Below the pieces are notes generated by a model. That model did no database searches and was not told where the DNA came from. It saw only the letters and a program-made list of their open reading frames with translations. A stretch of 64,000 nt of DNA from Aulostomus chinensis. Lineage: Eukaryota; Chordata; Actinopteri; Syngnathiformes; Aulostomidae. Positions 49,633 to 62,100 of the stretch are shown here, piece after piece. The position numbers were made by a program, and so were the translations under genes. Each line of letters begins with the position of its first letter. Positions within the stretch are counted from its first letter, which is position 1. The stretch covers positions 14,334,223 through 14,398,222 of the forward strand of contig JBBMOA010000003.1 in the NCBI GenBank assembly GCA_037954235.1, given 5' to 3'.

Positions 49633-49993
49633 AGGCTGTGGCCAGAGGACCAGATGGCTTCGCAGATTGGAGGGGAAAAACACTGAGCAGTCATCAGATA
49701 GAAAGAAAGAGTATCTATTGAGTACAGGGGGAGAAAGGGAGGAATCGAGGAGTATAGCGGGAGTGAGACATCATAGAGAGATTCGCAGAGGGGGAGCATT
49801 CAGTGAGAATGACAGGATGTGGCTCCTTCTGTCAGCAGCTCTCAGATGTGAAATCGTTGTGCTTCTCCTCTTCAACTGGCTGTCATTACATGCAGCAAAA
49901 ACTCAGCTCCCTGTTGAATAATGCAATAGCATGGGGGTGGGGTGGTGGAATAAGTCAGGTATCAAAACAACAGTAAAAACAAATTCATGCGTT

Positions 49994-50013
49994 GGGGGGG
50001 GGGGGGGGGGGGG
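49994..50013. repeat. Poly-G run of 20
   Basis: Twenty G in a row, the longest homopolymer of G in the window. Confidence 0.95.
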
Positions 50014-50019
50014 ACAGAG

Positions 50020-51060
50020 TTGCTCCCGGAAAGCTGTGTTGTCGCCTTCAGTGTGATATTGTGATGCGGTTGTCAGTACAATGCTGAGGTCATCCTGCAG
50101 CTAAATCTCACTGAGAAATACAACTTATCTTTCTAGCTCAGTGGTGCTAAAAATAAGCCATGGAGACGCCATATCACGGGGATATCCATAAAAGTCACCA
50201 ACTGTGGGACGGACTTTATAAATAAATTACTTGCGCAGAAAAATGACCTTCACAGGAGGCGTTCATCTTTGAAATGATTTCCACATAAAACCAGGTGGTG
50301 AGAAGACCAGCATGCTCCAGTAGCTTTTGGAGGATTTCATAAACATTGACTAGGCAGTGCTAACATACTGATGACATCTTATATTTTCCAATATGCAGTA
50401 AAGGTTTCATCTATATTATTGGAACCTGTACAAGCCCCCACCCCCCCAAAAAATATATATACAGGACTGATATTTAAGGCATCCTAATGTTGAAACTATA
50501 CTTTCTGTACTTTAATCACACCTGAGGAATTAAAGCATCTATCTTGGTCACATTAATTAGGTTACACTATCAGATACTGATATTGAGTAGTGAAGTTATT
50601 AAAATATAATCCACATGATAATAATAGCACACATTTATCCTGACATTCATTTTGCCCCCCCCCGCCCATCAGACATTTCTAATAATGAGGACAAAAAGAG
50701 GAACCAGCAGAATTTAATTTTCTCTTTCCAAAGGGCAAAATACTGTTGAAGAGCAGAAAATAGTCATTTACACCGTCAAACGTTTGTTTTTCCATTTGTG
50801 TTCAATTCCTGTCATGGATGATGTGAACTGTGAGAGCTGCAGATGGTAAACACACAATAGTGAAAGGCAGGGGAATCAGGCAAGAGTTGTTTCAACAAAC
50901 ACTTGCTTTGCTCCACTTGTTTACATGCTGACATTTTGTAAATACCAGGCATAAGGTAGTGTCATGTCTGACAGGAACACAAAGCTGCAAACAGTCTGTT
51001 GACCAAATTAGATGAACTGTAGTCTACCTCAGTGCTACTCAAAGCACTTCAAAATATTGC
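50020..51060. other. dlgap4: Intronic stretch, nothing recognised
   Basis: AT-rich with short C runs near 50436 and 50655. No gene or repeat family is seen. Confidence 0.5.
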
Positions 51061-51063
51061 CTG

Positions 51064-51064
<1 letters not shown>

Positions 51065-51112
<48 letters not shown>
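51065..51112. repeat. (AC)n microsatellite
   Basis: Uninterrupted AC run of about 23 units. Confidence 0.95.
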
Positions 51113-51115
<3 letters not shown>

Positions 51116-51179
51116 TGCCAACCTACTAATCAGGGTCAATTAAAAAATTTAATTAAAAAAGATAACTTCTGTGCTCTGT

Positions 51180-51366
51180 AAATAGTTTAAGCTTATTCTT
51201 ATTTTATTCTTACTCTTACACTATCTTATTCTTATTTCTTAAAGTCTGCACTTTCTAATTATTGTAATTTGTAACTTTATACTTTACTTTATCGTACTTC
51301 GAGAGCTCAATAACTGTAACAACAGAATTTCCCCCCGGGGATTAATAAAGTATTCTGATTCTGATT
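51180..51366 (+). mobile_element. LINE-like 3' end with TTCTGA tail
   Basis: T-rich sequence with TGCACTTT and TACTTTAT words leads to GAATTTCCCCCCGGGGATTA, then ATAAAGTATTCTGATTCTGATTC. The end plus short tandem tail matches the style of the segments at 31869 and 42095. The retained part is about 190 bases without coding sequence. Confidence 0.6.
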
Positions 51367-51369
51367 CAA

Positions 51370-52990
51370 TTACTGGTTCCATATCTTTCTCAAAGACACT
51401 GTCAGTCTCTGGTGGAAGTGGGGATGGCGACAGCCCTCATTCAGTGACTAGACAGCCACACCTCCGAGCTCCACTCTAAAAGCACAGCACATAGTGTAGA
51501 GATCCCTAATGACACAGTATATCTACAGCATATAAATTAAACACTTGATGATTAGCTACCTTGAAGATAAAAACTACTGCTGCTTTCATCCCGTTTCTAA
51601 GTCTTGAATGTCTGTCTAGAACTCCTGGTTCTTTGCAGTACTGGTTTCAGGTACCAAAAGCTAGCTCACAGTGGCCTAGTTTGCAGCAGCGAGTATACTG
51701 GGATGACTATGACCACCTCCTCCCTCCACGCATGTACACATCCCAGACCAACACCTCAAACCACCACTCTAATCACCACTCATGCATGGGTGCAATGTTT
51801 TCAGGGTGTGACTGTTTCCTGTGGGAGGTTTTCACATCAGGGCTCATGTGATCCTGTGAAACTATGTTTGTATGTGTCCTTGTAGTTTTAAGTGGGTATA
51901 CTGACATTCTGGAGCTGTAGTGGGTATGCTGCATATTTCCGGGTATCACATAGACCACACCACTACGAGCTCAGAATCAGCATAGACATCCACGGAGGAA
52001 GCGAAGAGGAAGCAAAGGAGGGAAATGAGACCCCTACCTACTGATCATCTCTCAGTCAGTATAATCATAGCGGTTGGCCAGCAGCGTAAAAACTGCTGAG
52101 TCCCGACCGTCACATTAATGTGATCAACCGTTAGCATGAAGGATGTCATCGTAGAAACTTTGACCTCATGTTAGGTTTCTGTTCCCCTCTGTCCTACTCA
52201 GATGTTTCACAACCTATCAAAGTGACAGATTTGAATGCACCAGTTTTTTTGTAATCCACCACTTTTATCAGCGGAGGGCGCCACTGCTAAACAAAAATAC
52301 ATAACGCTGCTTTTAGGTACAATGAGAGGTTTGAAACATCTGAAATATACACTTGCATCAAACGGACTAAGAGATATAATCCAAAGGGTCGAGGGGACGC
52401 CTCCCTAACTGGAACATGACGATGTCTGCAGTGAAACATGATGGATGATGACATGGCATGTCTATTTTTATGGATAATCACACTCACACAGACTAGACAA
52501 GCTGCTCTGCGTTCTTTCAAAAGCAATACGGGCGTGCAGTGAATGTCAAAAACTCTCAAACAGTCTCATCGGCACTGACTCTACACAGGTATTCTGTCAT
52601 TAAACTGCAATTTTTTAATAGTTTTTTTGGTCATATTTTTTAAATTTGTAAAAAAAAAAATTTTTTTAAATGAAGCAATTATTTAATCAATATTCAAATA
52701 ATAATAATATTCAGTTACACCTCCATAAAATGAGGCGGTCGAGCGACTGCAGTTTGAGATTGAAATCTGCTTTTCATTCAGTTTCTGTAAATCTGTTTGT
52801 CAGGTATGTCAAGTGAAACTGATAAAAAGAAGTGAATCAACTCTTTGAGTCTTTCCCAGTAAAGTACTGTCACGTGGGGTTGAAGTAGGAACGTGAAGGT
52901 AGCGTCAGAAATAAAAAGGCAGGAGCTTTAGAAGCTTTGGGAGGGATTTATATCCAATAAGCCATGCACAGGATTAAACCATGTTAATGC
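51370..52990. other. dlgap4: Intronic stretch with one CTCF-like motif
   Basis: TCAGCGGAGGGCGC at 52268-52281 agrees with the CTCF core at about 12 of 14 positions. The short frames at 51561-51885 are not recognised. Confidence 0.35.
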
Positions 52991-52999
52991 AATGCTGAG

Positions 53000-53071
<72 letters not shown>

Positions 53072-53074
53072 ACA
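53000..53074. repeat. (AC)n microsatellite, longest in window
   Basis: About 37 AC units with one extra C near the end. Confidence 0.97.
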
Positions 53075-54500
53075 TGTGGGCAGAATGACCAAAATAAGCT
53101 ATGTTATATTTTAAGTTTCTAAGTTTGAACGCAACACTGTTGTGTGGAGAGGTGTGTCCACAATGTGTGTCCCATCCCCAAAGGCACGGCGGTAATTGTG
53201 GAGGGAGTCCCTCTCTGGCGAGCCCCAAGCACAGGCTGCACCCAGACCTAAGTGGCCCCGGCTGAACTCTTGGACTCCATCGTCCCTGCGATGGTGAAGG
53301 CTTCACCCTGCCTGAAAGAACCACCACCTGGAATCACTGCTAGAGTTATGCTTCACCAGAGCACTTCTTTTCAGAAACAGTTCCTTTCTCTGCGAGTTTC
53401 TCTGCATTAGTACGTTGTAAATCATGACAAGATGAGGGGAACATGATCCTAAATCAGTTGTTCTAGTCACACTGCATTCTCTTACTATTTTGGGTTTTTT
53501 TTTGCATTTACTGAATCTAACTATGAGAGAGAATCCAATAAATATGGGATTAGATTGTGTTTTGTACTTTAGTGCACCATCTTTCATTGATTTAAATTGT
53601 CTGTAAGTGGGCTGAAATAGTAGTGCAAATCAAATGAAAGGCCTTCTCGATAAACGGTCCATCCTGTCAGCATTTACAATCGTTTTCACAGTGCGAAATC
53701 ATCATCAACAATCTTCCTTTTCTTGTTTGGGAGTGGAAAAGGTCTGGCCCAAGTACATCGAGGGAGCTGGCAGAGCAGAACCAGCAGACCAAACCAGATT
53801 CCACCGACCTTTTTCTTAAGAACAGCAGCAGTTTAGCATCACTATGTTGCTACTTTGTCGAATCGCGAATAACGAAGAATGCGTGTAAAAAAGATGTCTG
53901 TTGCTAAAATATGTACGTTTCTGTCAGACTGAATAACTTTAGTCAGGTAAAGCTCCTGTTGCAAAGAAGTAGTTGACTTGGAGGGAGCAGCTAAATCCTA
54001 TTGACAACTTCATACGTATGAGCAGTTACACATAGCGTACACAGTGTAGTATTCATATACTACTACTACTACTACAACTACTACTTTCACTGTTGTGAAA
54101 GTACAGCTATCATAAGAGTCATATTTTTCAGGCAGGAATCACAGCGAACAAGACAATATAAAACCTCAACATCAGGGCTGCACCAAAGTGGCTGCTGAAT
54201 GTGTTCATGACTCGAAAAGGTTTTCCCAAGTTTGTCCTTCTTTGTCTTCATTATTACTCAGCTTATTGAGCGCGGGTTGTGTGAGTCACTTTGTAATAAG
54301 TACTTGTCTTCCTGTGTTACTTTTGTGTCTCTTCCACGCACACACAGATGTTCCTCATGGACCATCCAGGTGTATCTGAGGAGGAGAATCTCAAAGCTAC
54401 CATGAAAACACATCCATCTTCACTATGTGTGTGTGTGTATATTATATGTCTCCTATCTATTACAAGACTTGTTTCTGTACTGTGTGGTGATGTTGTCATT
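53075..54500. other. dlgap4: Intronic stretch with a (TAC)n tract
   Basis: A TAC/ACT trinucleotide run with one interruption lies at 54058-54084 and a short TG run at 54427-54438. No gene is recognised. Confidence 0.5.
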
Positions 54501-54528
54501 TACATTGGTGTGTGTGTGTGTGTGTGTA

Positions 54529-54879
54529 TCCATCCATCCATTAATTTTCTTCCGCTTATTCCTGTTAAGGGTCGCAGGGGAGGGGGCTGGATCCTATCCC
54601 TGCGGCTACGGGCGAGAGGCAGGGTTCACCCTGGACGGGTCACCAGTCCATCACAGGGCCAACACATAGAGACAGACAACCATTCACACTCACAGTCACA
54701 CCTACGGTCAATTTAGAGTATCAATCAGCCTCGTCCCCTCTTGATGTCTTTGGACTGTGGGAGGAAGCTGGAGTACCAGCGAGAACCCACACAAGAACAG
54801 GAGAAAATGCAGACTCCACACAGAAAGATCCCGTGCTGGAGCCGGGAATCGAACCCGGAACTTCCTTGCTGTGAGGCTG
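54529..54879 (-). mobile_element. SINE copy lacking the extreme head
   Basis: On the minus strand the copy begins just after the A-box region with CACAGCAAGGAAGTTCCGG. It has a perfect B box GGTTCGATTCC (54855-54845), the usual body, and a tail ending ATGGATGGATGGATA that abuts a TG run at 54508-54527. The A box is lost, so it is not expected to be transcribed from its own promoter. Confidence 0.9.
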
Positions 54880-54884
54880 GATGG

Positions 54885-57800
54885 ACAATACAGTACATGT
54901 AGAGCATCTGATAAGAGGAGATGATTCAAACAGCAGGAAAGGACTGTTTAAATGTCTTTGGGAAACTTCTGTGACCACAAGGCTGGGTGACATCCGCCTA
55001 CAGTACAGCAGGTTGAAAAAAACAACAGTTCAGCTCTGCAGACGAGAGAGGATCACAGTCGCGTCCTGTATCTTTTAAGTGTTATATTCAATTTGACTCT
55101 TATCTCACAGTCAATAATCTCTCCCACTCGTTTAACCAGAAGAGATGCTCAAGATATTTCCTCGAGCGTGTTCTTCTACAGCACACCTAGCTTTATATAA
55201 GCCTCAGTTGGTTCCTATGGATAGAGCAGTGATTTGTGCTTGGAATGAAATTAATCCAGTGTGAAATCATTCGTACCTCAGGAAAGAACACAGAGGACAC
55301 TCATGATGCTGAGCATGGCGGCTATGTTCCATCAGTGCTTGTATGCTCTGAGGGTAACATTGTTCATGCAACGCTGCACGCCAAAATCTGCCCTTTCATC
55401 CACAGAACAACTCACACTTATGTACTCATGTTACATTCCAACTATTTCAAATCAAATACACTGGCATTTCAATTCCGATCAGTCTTCGGCCTCAGCAAAC
55501 AAAAGCCCTGAGAGATTTCTTAGCTTGAGCAAGTTGTGCCTCCCACAGCTTCATGCTTTCTTTCCCCTTGTCTGGCAGCTGCGTTCAGTGTAAATGCCTT
55601 TAGGATGCCTGTACGGTAGACAAAGTCAAGACGCCCTGCGTCTCAGTCGCCTATCATTTCATTTTATCCAACACCAACATCAAGCAGGCTACTGCCTCAT
55701 TAGCAACTGGCTGTTGGTCTTGACACAAGAGTAGAAACAGGGAGGGAGATGCTAATGAGAGCATTAAATGTAGACAGACAATCATTTCCCTTAAGGGCTT
55801 GAGAAAGACAAAAAGGTCCAGATTTACTCTACCTTGGTGGATGGACTGGAGAGCTGTTGAGGTCCGACAGGAGCAGAGCTCAGAGCAGAATAAATCCTGC
55901 AACACAAAGACACACGTCAGCCTCAACAATCCGGACAAATCAAACACATTTATCGTATTTAAAAAAGTCATCTGATGCCCTTGAAAGTCTTTGCAGGTGA
56001 GTTTTATAGGCTTTGTCAACGCGTTTCATTAACTTCAAAAGGTCTTTCTGTCTTGACAAATGAAGCAAATGTCCAACTTGTCTTTCCTCGCTAAATCAGT
56101 TACCTTGAAGAAATTTGTCCACTAGCACATCTTTACCGATAAAACATTCCAATTGAAGGCTTAGATTAGATAAGGACATTTCTTCCTGAGCCAGTAAAAA
56201 GCTAAGAAACCATATCATAAATCAGCAGAAACATATTTCTTCCCTCATATGACTTTTGGATCTTCTTCTTTCACCAGTTTTATGACGACTGTTGAAACAG
56301 GAGGGCAGCGAAAGAGACCTTATTTTGGGTCACTGTTGCAGCCAACATCAAATATCACTTGTAGATGATTGAGTTTATGGTGACAAAGATCTGTATGATG
56401 CAAACAGAACACATTCTCATCAAATGTCCAGACAAGACCTTTCCGAAGTTGACTGACAATTTAATGCATAATTCTTTGTTCAGCAACTTGAACCTCAAGC
56501 CAAATACCAGACATTCCTTTTGCTCTCAGTAGAAAATACAACATTCTGGGATTATTTAGTGAAAGTCTGGTTATGTTAGTGTTCTATCAAATATAATATG
56601 AATAAATAAAGGAAAAACATCTTCAAATGTCGTGATGTCTCTCTTTTGGCTCACGATGACTTTGGTTCACTAAGAATTATATTGCATTTGTATGTATAAG
56701 AAGGACTAGTGAATGTTTTTGGTTTTTCTAGGTTGAGGTGACTGTAATTCACATGTTCTAAGCATCAAAGTTAAAACAGCTGAGAAAGACCTGCTTTTCT
56801 GAGGGAGACAGAATCCTGTTTTAAATACTTAGAGGTAAAAATGTACATCTTTTTTAAGTAAGGCCTTACATTCATGTTCCTTGTCTTCACTATAAATTTA
56901 AAAAGAATGCATTTCCCATTGTTTCAAATTAAAAACAAGTTGAACACAATTTGAAGATATTAACTGGGAATCAAATGCAAAGAATTTAGACACATTAAGT
57001 GTAATATTTATGCAACGCAATAGATACTGCATTGCTAAATATTATCTTATTTATCATAAAATATTTTGCAATCCATGCATTTGTTTTGTTGCACTTAAAA
57101 TAGCATTTCACTTCCCACGAGCTATAAAGTGAAATGCACTCAAGGTTCCACTTCATGTCACACTTGCTTTTTTTAGGCCAATCGGTTTTCATCAAATTCT
57201 TGAACTAAACTCATCTTATTTGGACTTAGGCTGAACAGCCGACTCAAACCACGAGAGGAGCTTATCCAGTCCTCAGCCTCATCATACAATGTGGGAAATG
57301 TTTGTTCTTGATGATTAAATTGTGTATTTTTGAATGTCTTTATATATCCCGCGTCGCAGGTAAACTGAAATGTAGAAAGCCTAGTTAGAACCCATCGATC
57401 AAACGGTATCTGAAGCGTTTTTGCTACTGAAACGTAATGGTGCAGTTCTAGTCAAGTCAAGATGAAATTGTACTTTGGAGTTTAAAGTGGACTCACGTTA
57501 GATGTTAGAAGACTTCAGAAAACAATGCTGATGAAAGTGTGACTATGCCACAGTAAAAACAACCAGCTGACTTCTTCTTTTTGTCTTCTATTTAAATGTG
57601 AGGCTGGCAGAGATTGCATATTGCATTATTATAAAGGCTGTTGTGTTTAAAGGAGAAAAATCCATTAACACCAGGAGGTTGCTGCCCTGTTGTTTTATTC
57701 TTCTCCACCTGGTGAGAATCAGTATTTGGATGATGCTTCTCAGAGAACCTCTACTGATTGGTGACCTGAGCTGACCCCTACCTGACCTCTGCTTGATTAC

Positions 57801-58955
57801 AGAAGCCAGACCTCCCTGCGGGGCTCCGATACGGGCTAAAAGGCTGCCGTCCTACTCCCCTAGCATTATTTTGGGCCTTATCACTAGGTTCATCTTTCAT
57901 TAGCCAGAGGTCAGTTATATGGTCAGCATTTTCCCTCTGACCCTATTTGCATATGAGTGAATGTGTTCAAACCAAACGAGCCGTCTGGCAGGATACGAGT
58001 GGGGCCCAAAGCAGAATCGGCAGCCTGCAGCCATAACCAAATGTGTCTGCTGTATTCATGAGACTGACACAGTAATGAGGCCAATTTACAAACAAGATCA
58101 AGATGAAAAAATATTTTATGGGACCAAATCCTCCGCATCAACTCTTAAGCACTGTACAAGCCTGCCTTTCAACGGTAAGATTCACCCTGGTGGTCCATGC
58201 ACTTGCATAAAAACTGAGCACCCTGTACAGTGGAGGGATGGAATGCATCATTTTGAACATCTTTCATTTATTAAAATACAGTGCATTCATTGACAGTCAT
58301 TTGTAGAATCACTATAACTTTATTATTATTTAGTAATGTGAAAAGAACTGCGTGTTCTGTCTGAACTGCAGGCTCATAAGATACTTTTCCATCTGAAAGT
58401 TACATGTAGCTTTCTTTTTTTTGGATAACAGCATTTCTTGATTTCTGGCTTTCATGTAGAAATACTGAGACCGATTTTTTTTTTTTTTTTAAATAATCTT
58501 CTTTTGACTGTTGACTCAGGCTATCCTGGTGGTTTTTAGATCTGATTGCTGGCTTTGAACATTGAGATGTGATAAAAGGAGCCTTTCATCAACAAACATA
58601 TTTGAGTGATGTGATGGAGTGTGTCCACTATTAGGGATTTAGTAATACTGATGATACAGTAGGAGTTATATTCTGAAGTGATCTAGAGCCGTTCTCTTGT
58701 GTGATCTGAGTCCACAAGCTATCATGATATGAGCAAACACAACAGACCAGAATAAAATTGTAAATGAAGAGAGGAAGCAGACCAACAACCCAAATATGAT
58801 GTTCCAAATAAAAGAAAAAAATAAGTGGCATCATACTGGGTTGTTATTTTAAACTATTTCCTAAGTAAACTTGCAGAGCAAATTGTACTGTATTGTGATA
58901 TATATATTGTTCTAGAGATATAAACCATATTCTGTATATATAGGGTATGGCAAAT
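54885..58955. other. dlgap4: Intronic stretch with possible regulatory blocks
   Basis: Contains the weak exon candidate at 55833-55896. A complex, non-repetitive block at 57650-57960 includes a perfect octamer ATTTGCAT at 57945-57952. Two frames of 110 codons (55261-55593 and 57961-58293) are not recognised. Confidence 0.4.
55833..55896 (-). other. Candidate 64-base untranslated exon, minus strand
   Basis: On the minus strand a branch-point-like GCTGAC is followed by CTTTGTGTTGCAG, then 64 bases, then CAAG|GTAGAG, a weaker donor. No ATG occurs in it. The surrounding 300 bases are less repetitive than their neighbours and include homeodomain-like TAAT motifs, so the block could instead be a conserved regulatory element. 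Confidence 0.3.
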
Positions 58956-58960
58956 ATTCA

Positions 58961-59040
58961 TTGTTTTGTGGGGTCCCTCAAGGCTCCATCTTGAGCCTTA
59001 TCCTCTTTTCCGGCTATGTTGCTCTCAGGGTCTATTTCTT
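58961..59040 (+). pseudogene. Fragment of non-LTR reverse transcriptase
   Basis: Plus-strand translation reads CGVPQGSIL followed by LILFSGY. This is the conserved VPQGSxLGPLLF block of L2/Rex1/CR1-type non-LTR retrotransposons. The catalytic YADD block, expected about 35 residues on, is missing, and a SINE tail begins at about 59066 instead. Only about 80 bases survive. Confidence 0.7.
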
Positions 59041-59065
59041 AGAAACAAAACCCTTGTTTTGGCGT

Positions 59066-59115
59066 ACAAAGATATCCATCTATCCATTTTCTACTGCTTA
59101 TCCTGGTGTGTGTGT

Positions 59116-59146
<31 letters not shown>

Positions 59147-59166
59147 CTGGAGCCTATCCCAGCAGC
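59066..59166 (-). mobile_element. SINE 3' end interrupted by TG/G tract
   Basis: Minus-strand reading: GGGATAGGCTCCAG, a run of about 17 C, about 13 CA units (59104-59147 overall), then CCAGGATAAGCAGTAGAAAATGG and a GATA/GATG tail. The tract sits at the same internal site as in the copy at 8402-8567. Confidence 0.8.
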
Positions 59167-59169
59167 ACA

Positions 59170-62100
59170 TACAAGGTTATCTTAAAACCAAAAGGCAAAG
59201 GCCTCTTTTCGTATCACACATGCTCAGCCCCTCCAACATAAGGCATTTGCTCTAGTAAAAGGGAGGGTGATGATGATTATTTGGGCTTTAATTGCGCAGA
59301 AAAATAGGATCAGGGTGAATAGTACACAGGGAGCATATTACCTGCCTCAAGTGCTTTCTTTGTTAGCTTATATCCATTTTCATCCATCCATTTTGTATGG
59401 TGATCAAATGAATAGAAGAGGAAATGGCAGAGGAAATTTACTCAGCGTCTTTCATTCGAGAGTAGAAAGCAGTCAGCTTTTTTGGACACTTGATTTTTCT
59501 TCTGCATTGTTTGTGCTGAAACAATTTCCAACAGAACCAAGAAGGCCAGCAGCAGTGATCAGACAAAGGCATTTTCTCCGTGCTTATTGTAAAATTTACC
59601 TTTGTTTTAATCTGGTTTGTAGACTGGAGGATATTTGTTGAAAACACAGGCGAAAGCAGCGAGTGACAGAAGCGGGATAATAGGAGAAGCAGCCATAGCT
59701 TTATGCTCTTTGGAATATCTGTGACAGCAATGGCCAAATAAAGCCTCTCTCTTCTTTTGTCTTCTCAAGAAGAAAATGGGAACAAACTGCTTTTTGGGTC
59801 ATTTGAGGGAAGAAAAACATCTCTACTGACTAAGCTACGATAAGTGTCCTGAGTAGATTCTCAGAAGAGGTCAACCACAGACCTACTTTACCCATTCGTG
59901 AGCTAAAGCCTTCATTGTGCCTCACGCTGTTTTGGTTTCTCGGGGGCATGACTTGCACCAATAGTAACAATAAGTACTAATCGGGATGCCTGAATGCTGC
60001 AGGGAAACACTAAAGCAACATTCGTTTGCTGTATTGTAAGCTCTCCTGTGGCACACTTTCTGCTGTCTGAGGTGGTCACTGTGAGCCGGACCAAACCGCC
60101 TCGATACAGGCCACACAGCCGCTCCTCTATTCACCATCGAGCATCCATTCTACTCTCCTCCCAAGATGGGCAGAACAATGTGTCAGTGAGATCAGAATTT
60201 GCAACTTAAAAACTTAATTTGAAACATATATTTCGACTTTTTCATTTAAATTTACTACGACTACTGAATCTAAATAGAAAAATCTGACACTGGAATTTTT
60301 AGTTTGGATCTAAATTTCAAACTATTAAATTCTCACATTTCAAATTCAGTTCAGGAAGGAGGAATGAAAAGCAGATTCACAGTGAATCATGACATTTTAA
60401 TACTTTTAACTTTTAATATATATTTATACATTTCCGTACTGGCCTGTAGACATAACAGCTGCTGTCACTCACCTGAAATCAAGCTGATTCTGTCAAACAT
60501 GCCTGTGGTTGTAAATGATTCATTTTAAGTTTGCTGTGCCCGTTTCAGAATGAATGCCGCCAAATGGGCCATGATAAAACCACTTTTTTCATACTCACTT
60601 GGTTGTTTGACAGATGAAACAGAGAAATATGTAGGTAGTGATTCTGGCTGCATTAAATTCAGCAGCGATAACAGGACGCAGTTGGCCGGGCTCAAAGAAA
60701 ACGACTCAGCTGTCACATTCTTGGTCAACAATGATTTTCAACAAAGTTGTCAAAGATTTAACTGCATGGCTGCTGTAATCGAGCATATTTTGACAGCGAG
60801 ACCATAAAAAGCACCGCCAAAGGCGACTGGTCTCTACTATTTTCCCCCTTTTGTGGGTTGAGTATTGAGAGATGATTTGAAACAAAATAGGATATGAGTC
60901 ACACAGACAGACAGTCAGATATTGAATTTCAAGTTGAAGGTATTTTAGAATGCTTTTTATGAGCTCTACACCCTCTGAATTAGTCATTTTTGGTGTGTGT
61001 GGTCTACTGAGGAGCCTGCCATCTGCAGCGTGTGTAAACATGTATAGCAAAACAAGGTGGGCGATAGTTTGATCGTGATTTTCGAAGCGGACGCTGGCTA
61101 CAGTTGAAGATGTTCAGCTTGAAATATCAAGTCCAGAAACTTTTGCAACTATTTCCGACTGCTCGTTGTTGAAATCACTTGAAAAGATGTCGGAGGAGGA
61201 AACATTCTGTCGTTCTGCACTTGACTGCTCTTCCTTAAAACCAGATGTGTTTTAAAGTTTCGACTGAAACTGAGTGACGAGAGCGAATTTTAAGTGTTAG
61301 AACTCTGTAGAATTTAGTTGCAATCCAATGAATTAAATTTCAACCTTGCTTGTCAGAGTCCCCTCTTCAACGCAATTATGAAGGTCTAATTTCAATGGTG
61401 GGAAGCTAATGTCTATCTGTTTTGACACCACATCTAATTAATTTTCTTATTAAACATGTTCATCCACCTTTTCCATCTGTCTGATGTTTTGTCTCCTGCT
61501 ATCGTCTTTCAAACACTGAGCTCCCGTCTTTAATCTTATTCTTTGTCACACTCCACTTCAATCTGTGTTCGGACACACAAACATGACAATCGCGCTGCTT
61601 CTGCTCTCTCTTCAATGTGGACACTAAATATCTGCACACTGTTCTTTATCTTCATGAATGTACTCAGTCCACAGTGATGCACCATGGGAGTCGTGGCCCC
61701 ATAATCCACTTTGGATGTCGAGGATTTACCCGCTGCCCCCCCATCAGTAATGAGAGAGGAGGGGGCGGTGGCCTCCAATAAATAATGTTCACACTTTAAA
61801 AAAAACCCGTCCTATGCAGGATTACAGAATCTTCTAGATATCTTGAGTCATCAAACTGTGCTATAACCTCCAGGTCAGAGGTCATCGAGCATTCCCTCAT
61901 CTTCTGTAATTGCTATGGTGGTAAAATATCTTCCTGGTCATTGTTACAAGGTAGATGTAGCTGACTCCAGGAGAACATGACAGGAGATTCACTGCTTTAC
62001 TTATTTGCTAACTGTGCTACTTTTCTGCTCCACTTCCTGCTCCAGTTTTTGCCCCCTATAACTTTTCTAGTTCTGGCATACTTAACTTTTTTTTTTTTTT

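Noticed and set aside
49355..49921. 188-codon plus-strand ORF, longest in the window, and its minus-strand counterparts
   Set aside because: Almost all of it is translation of an AG-rich minisatellite into Arg/Glu or Ser/Leu runs.
53000..53074. CRISPR-like or other spaced repeat array
   Set aside because: Simple dinucleotide run without spacers; the window is animal nuclear DNA.
58640..58660. YADD-like catalytic block (ACTGATGATACA) belonging to the RT fragment at 58961
   Set aside because: It lies 300 bases before the VPQGS block instead of after it, and the flanking frame shows no RT motifs.
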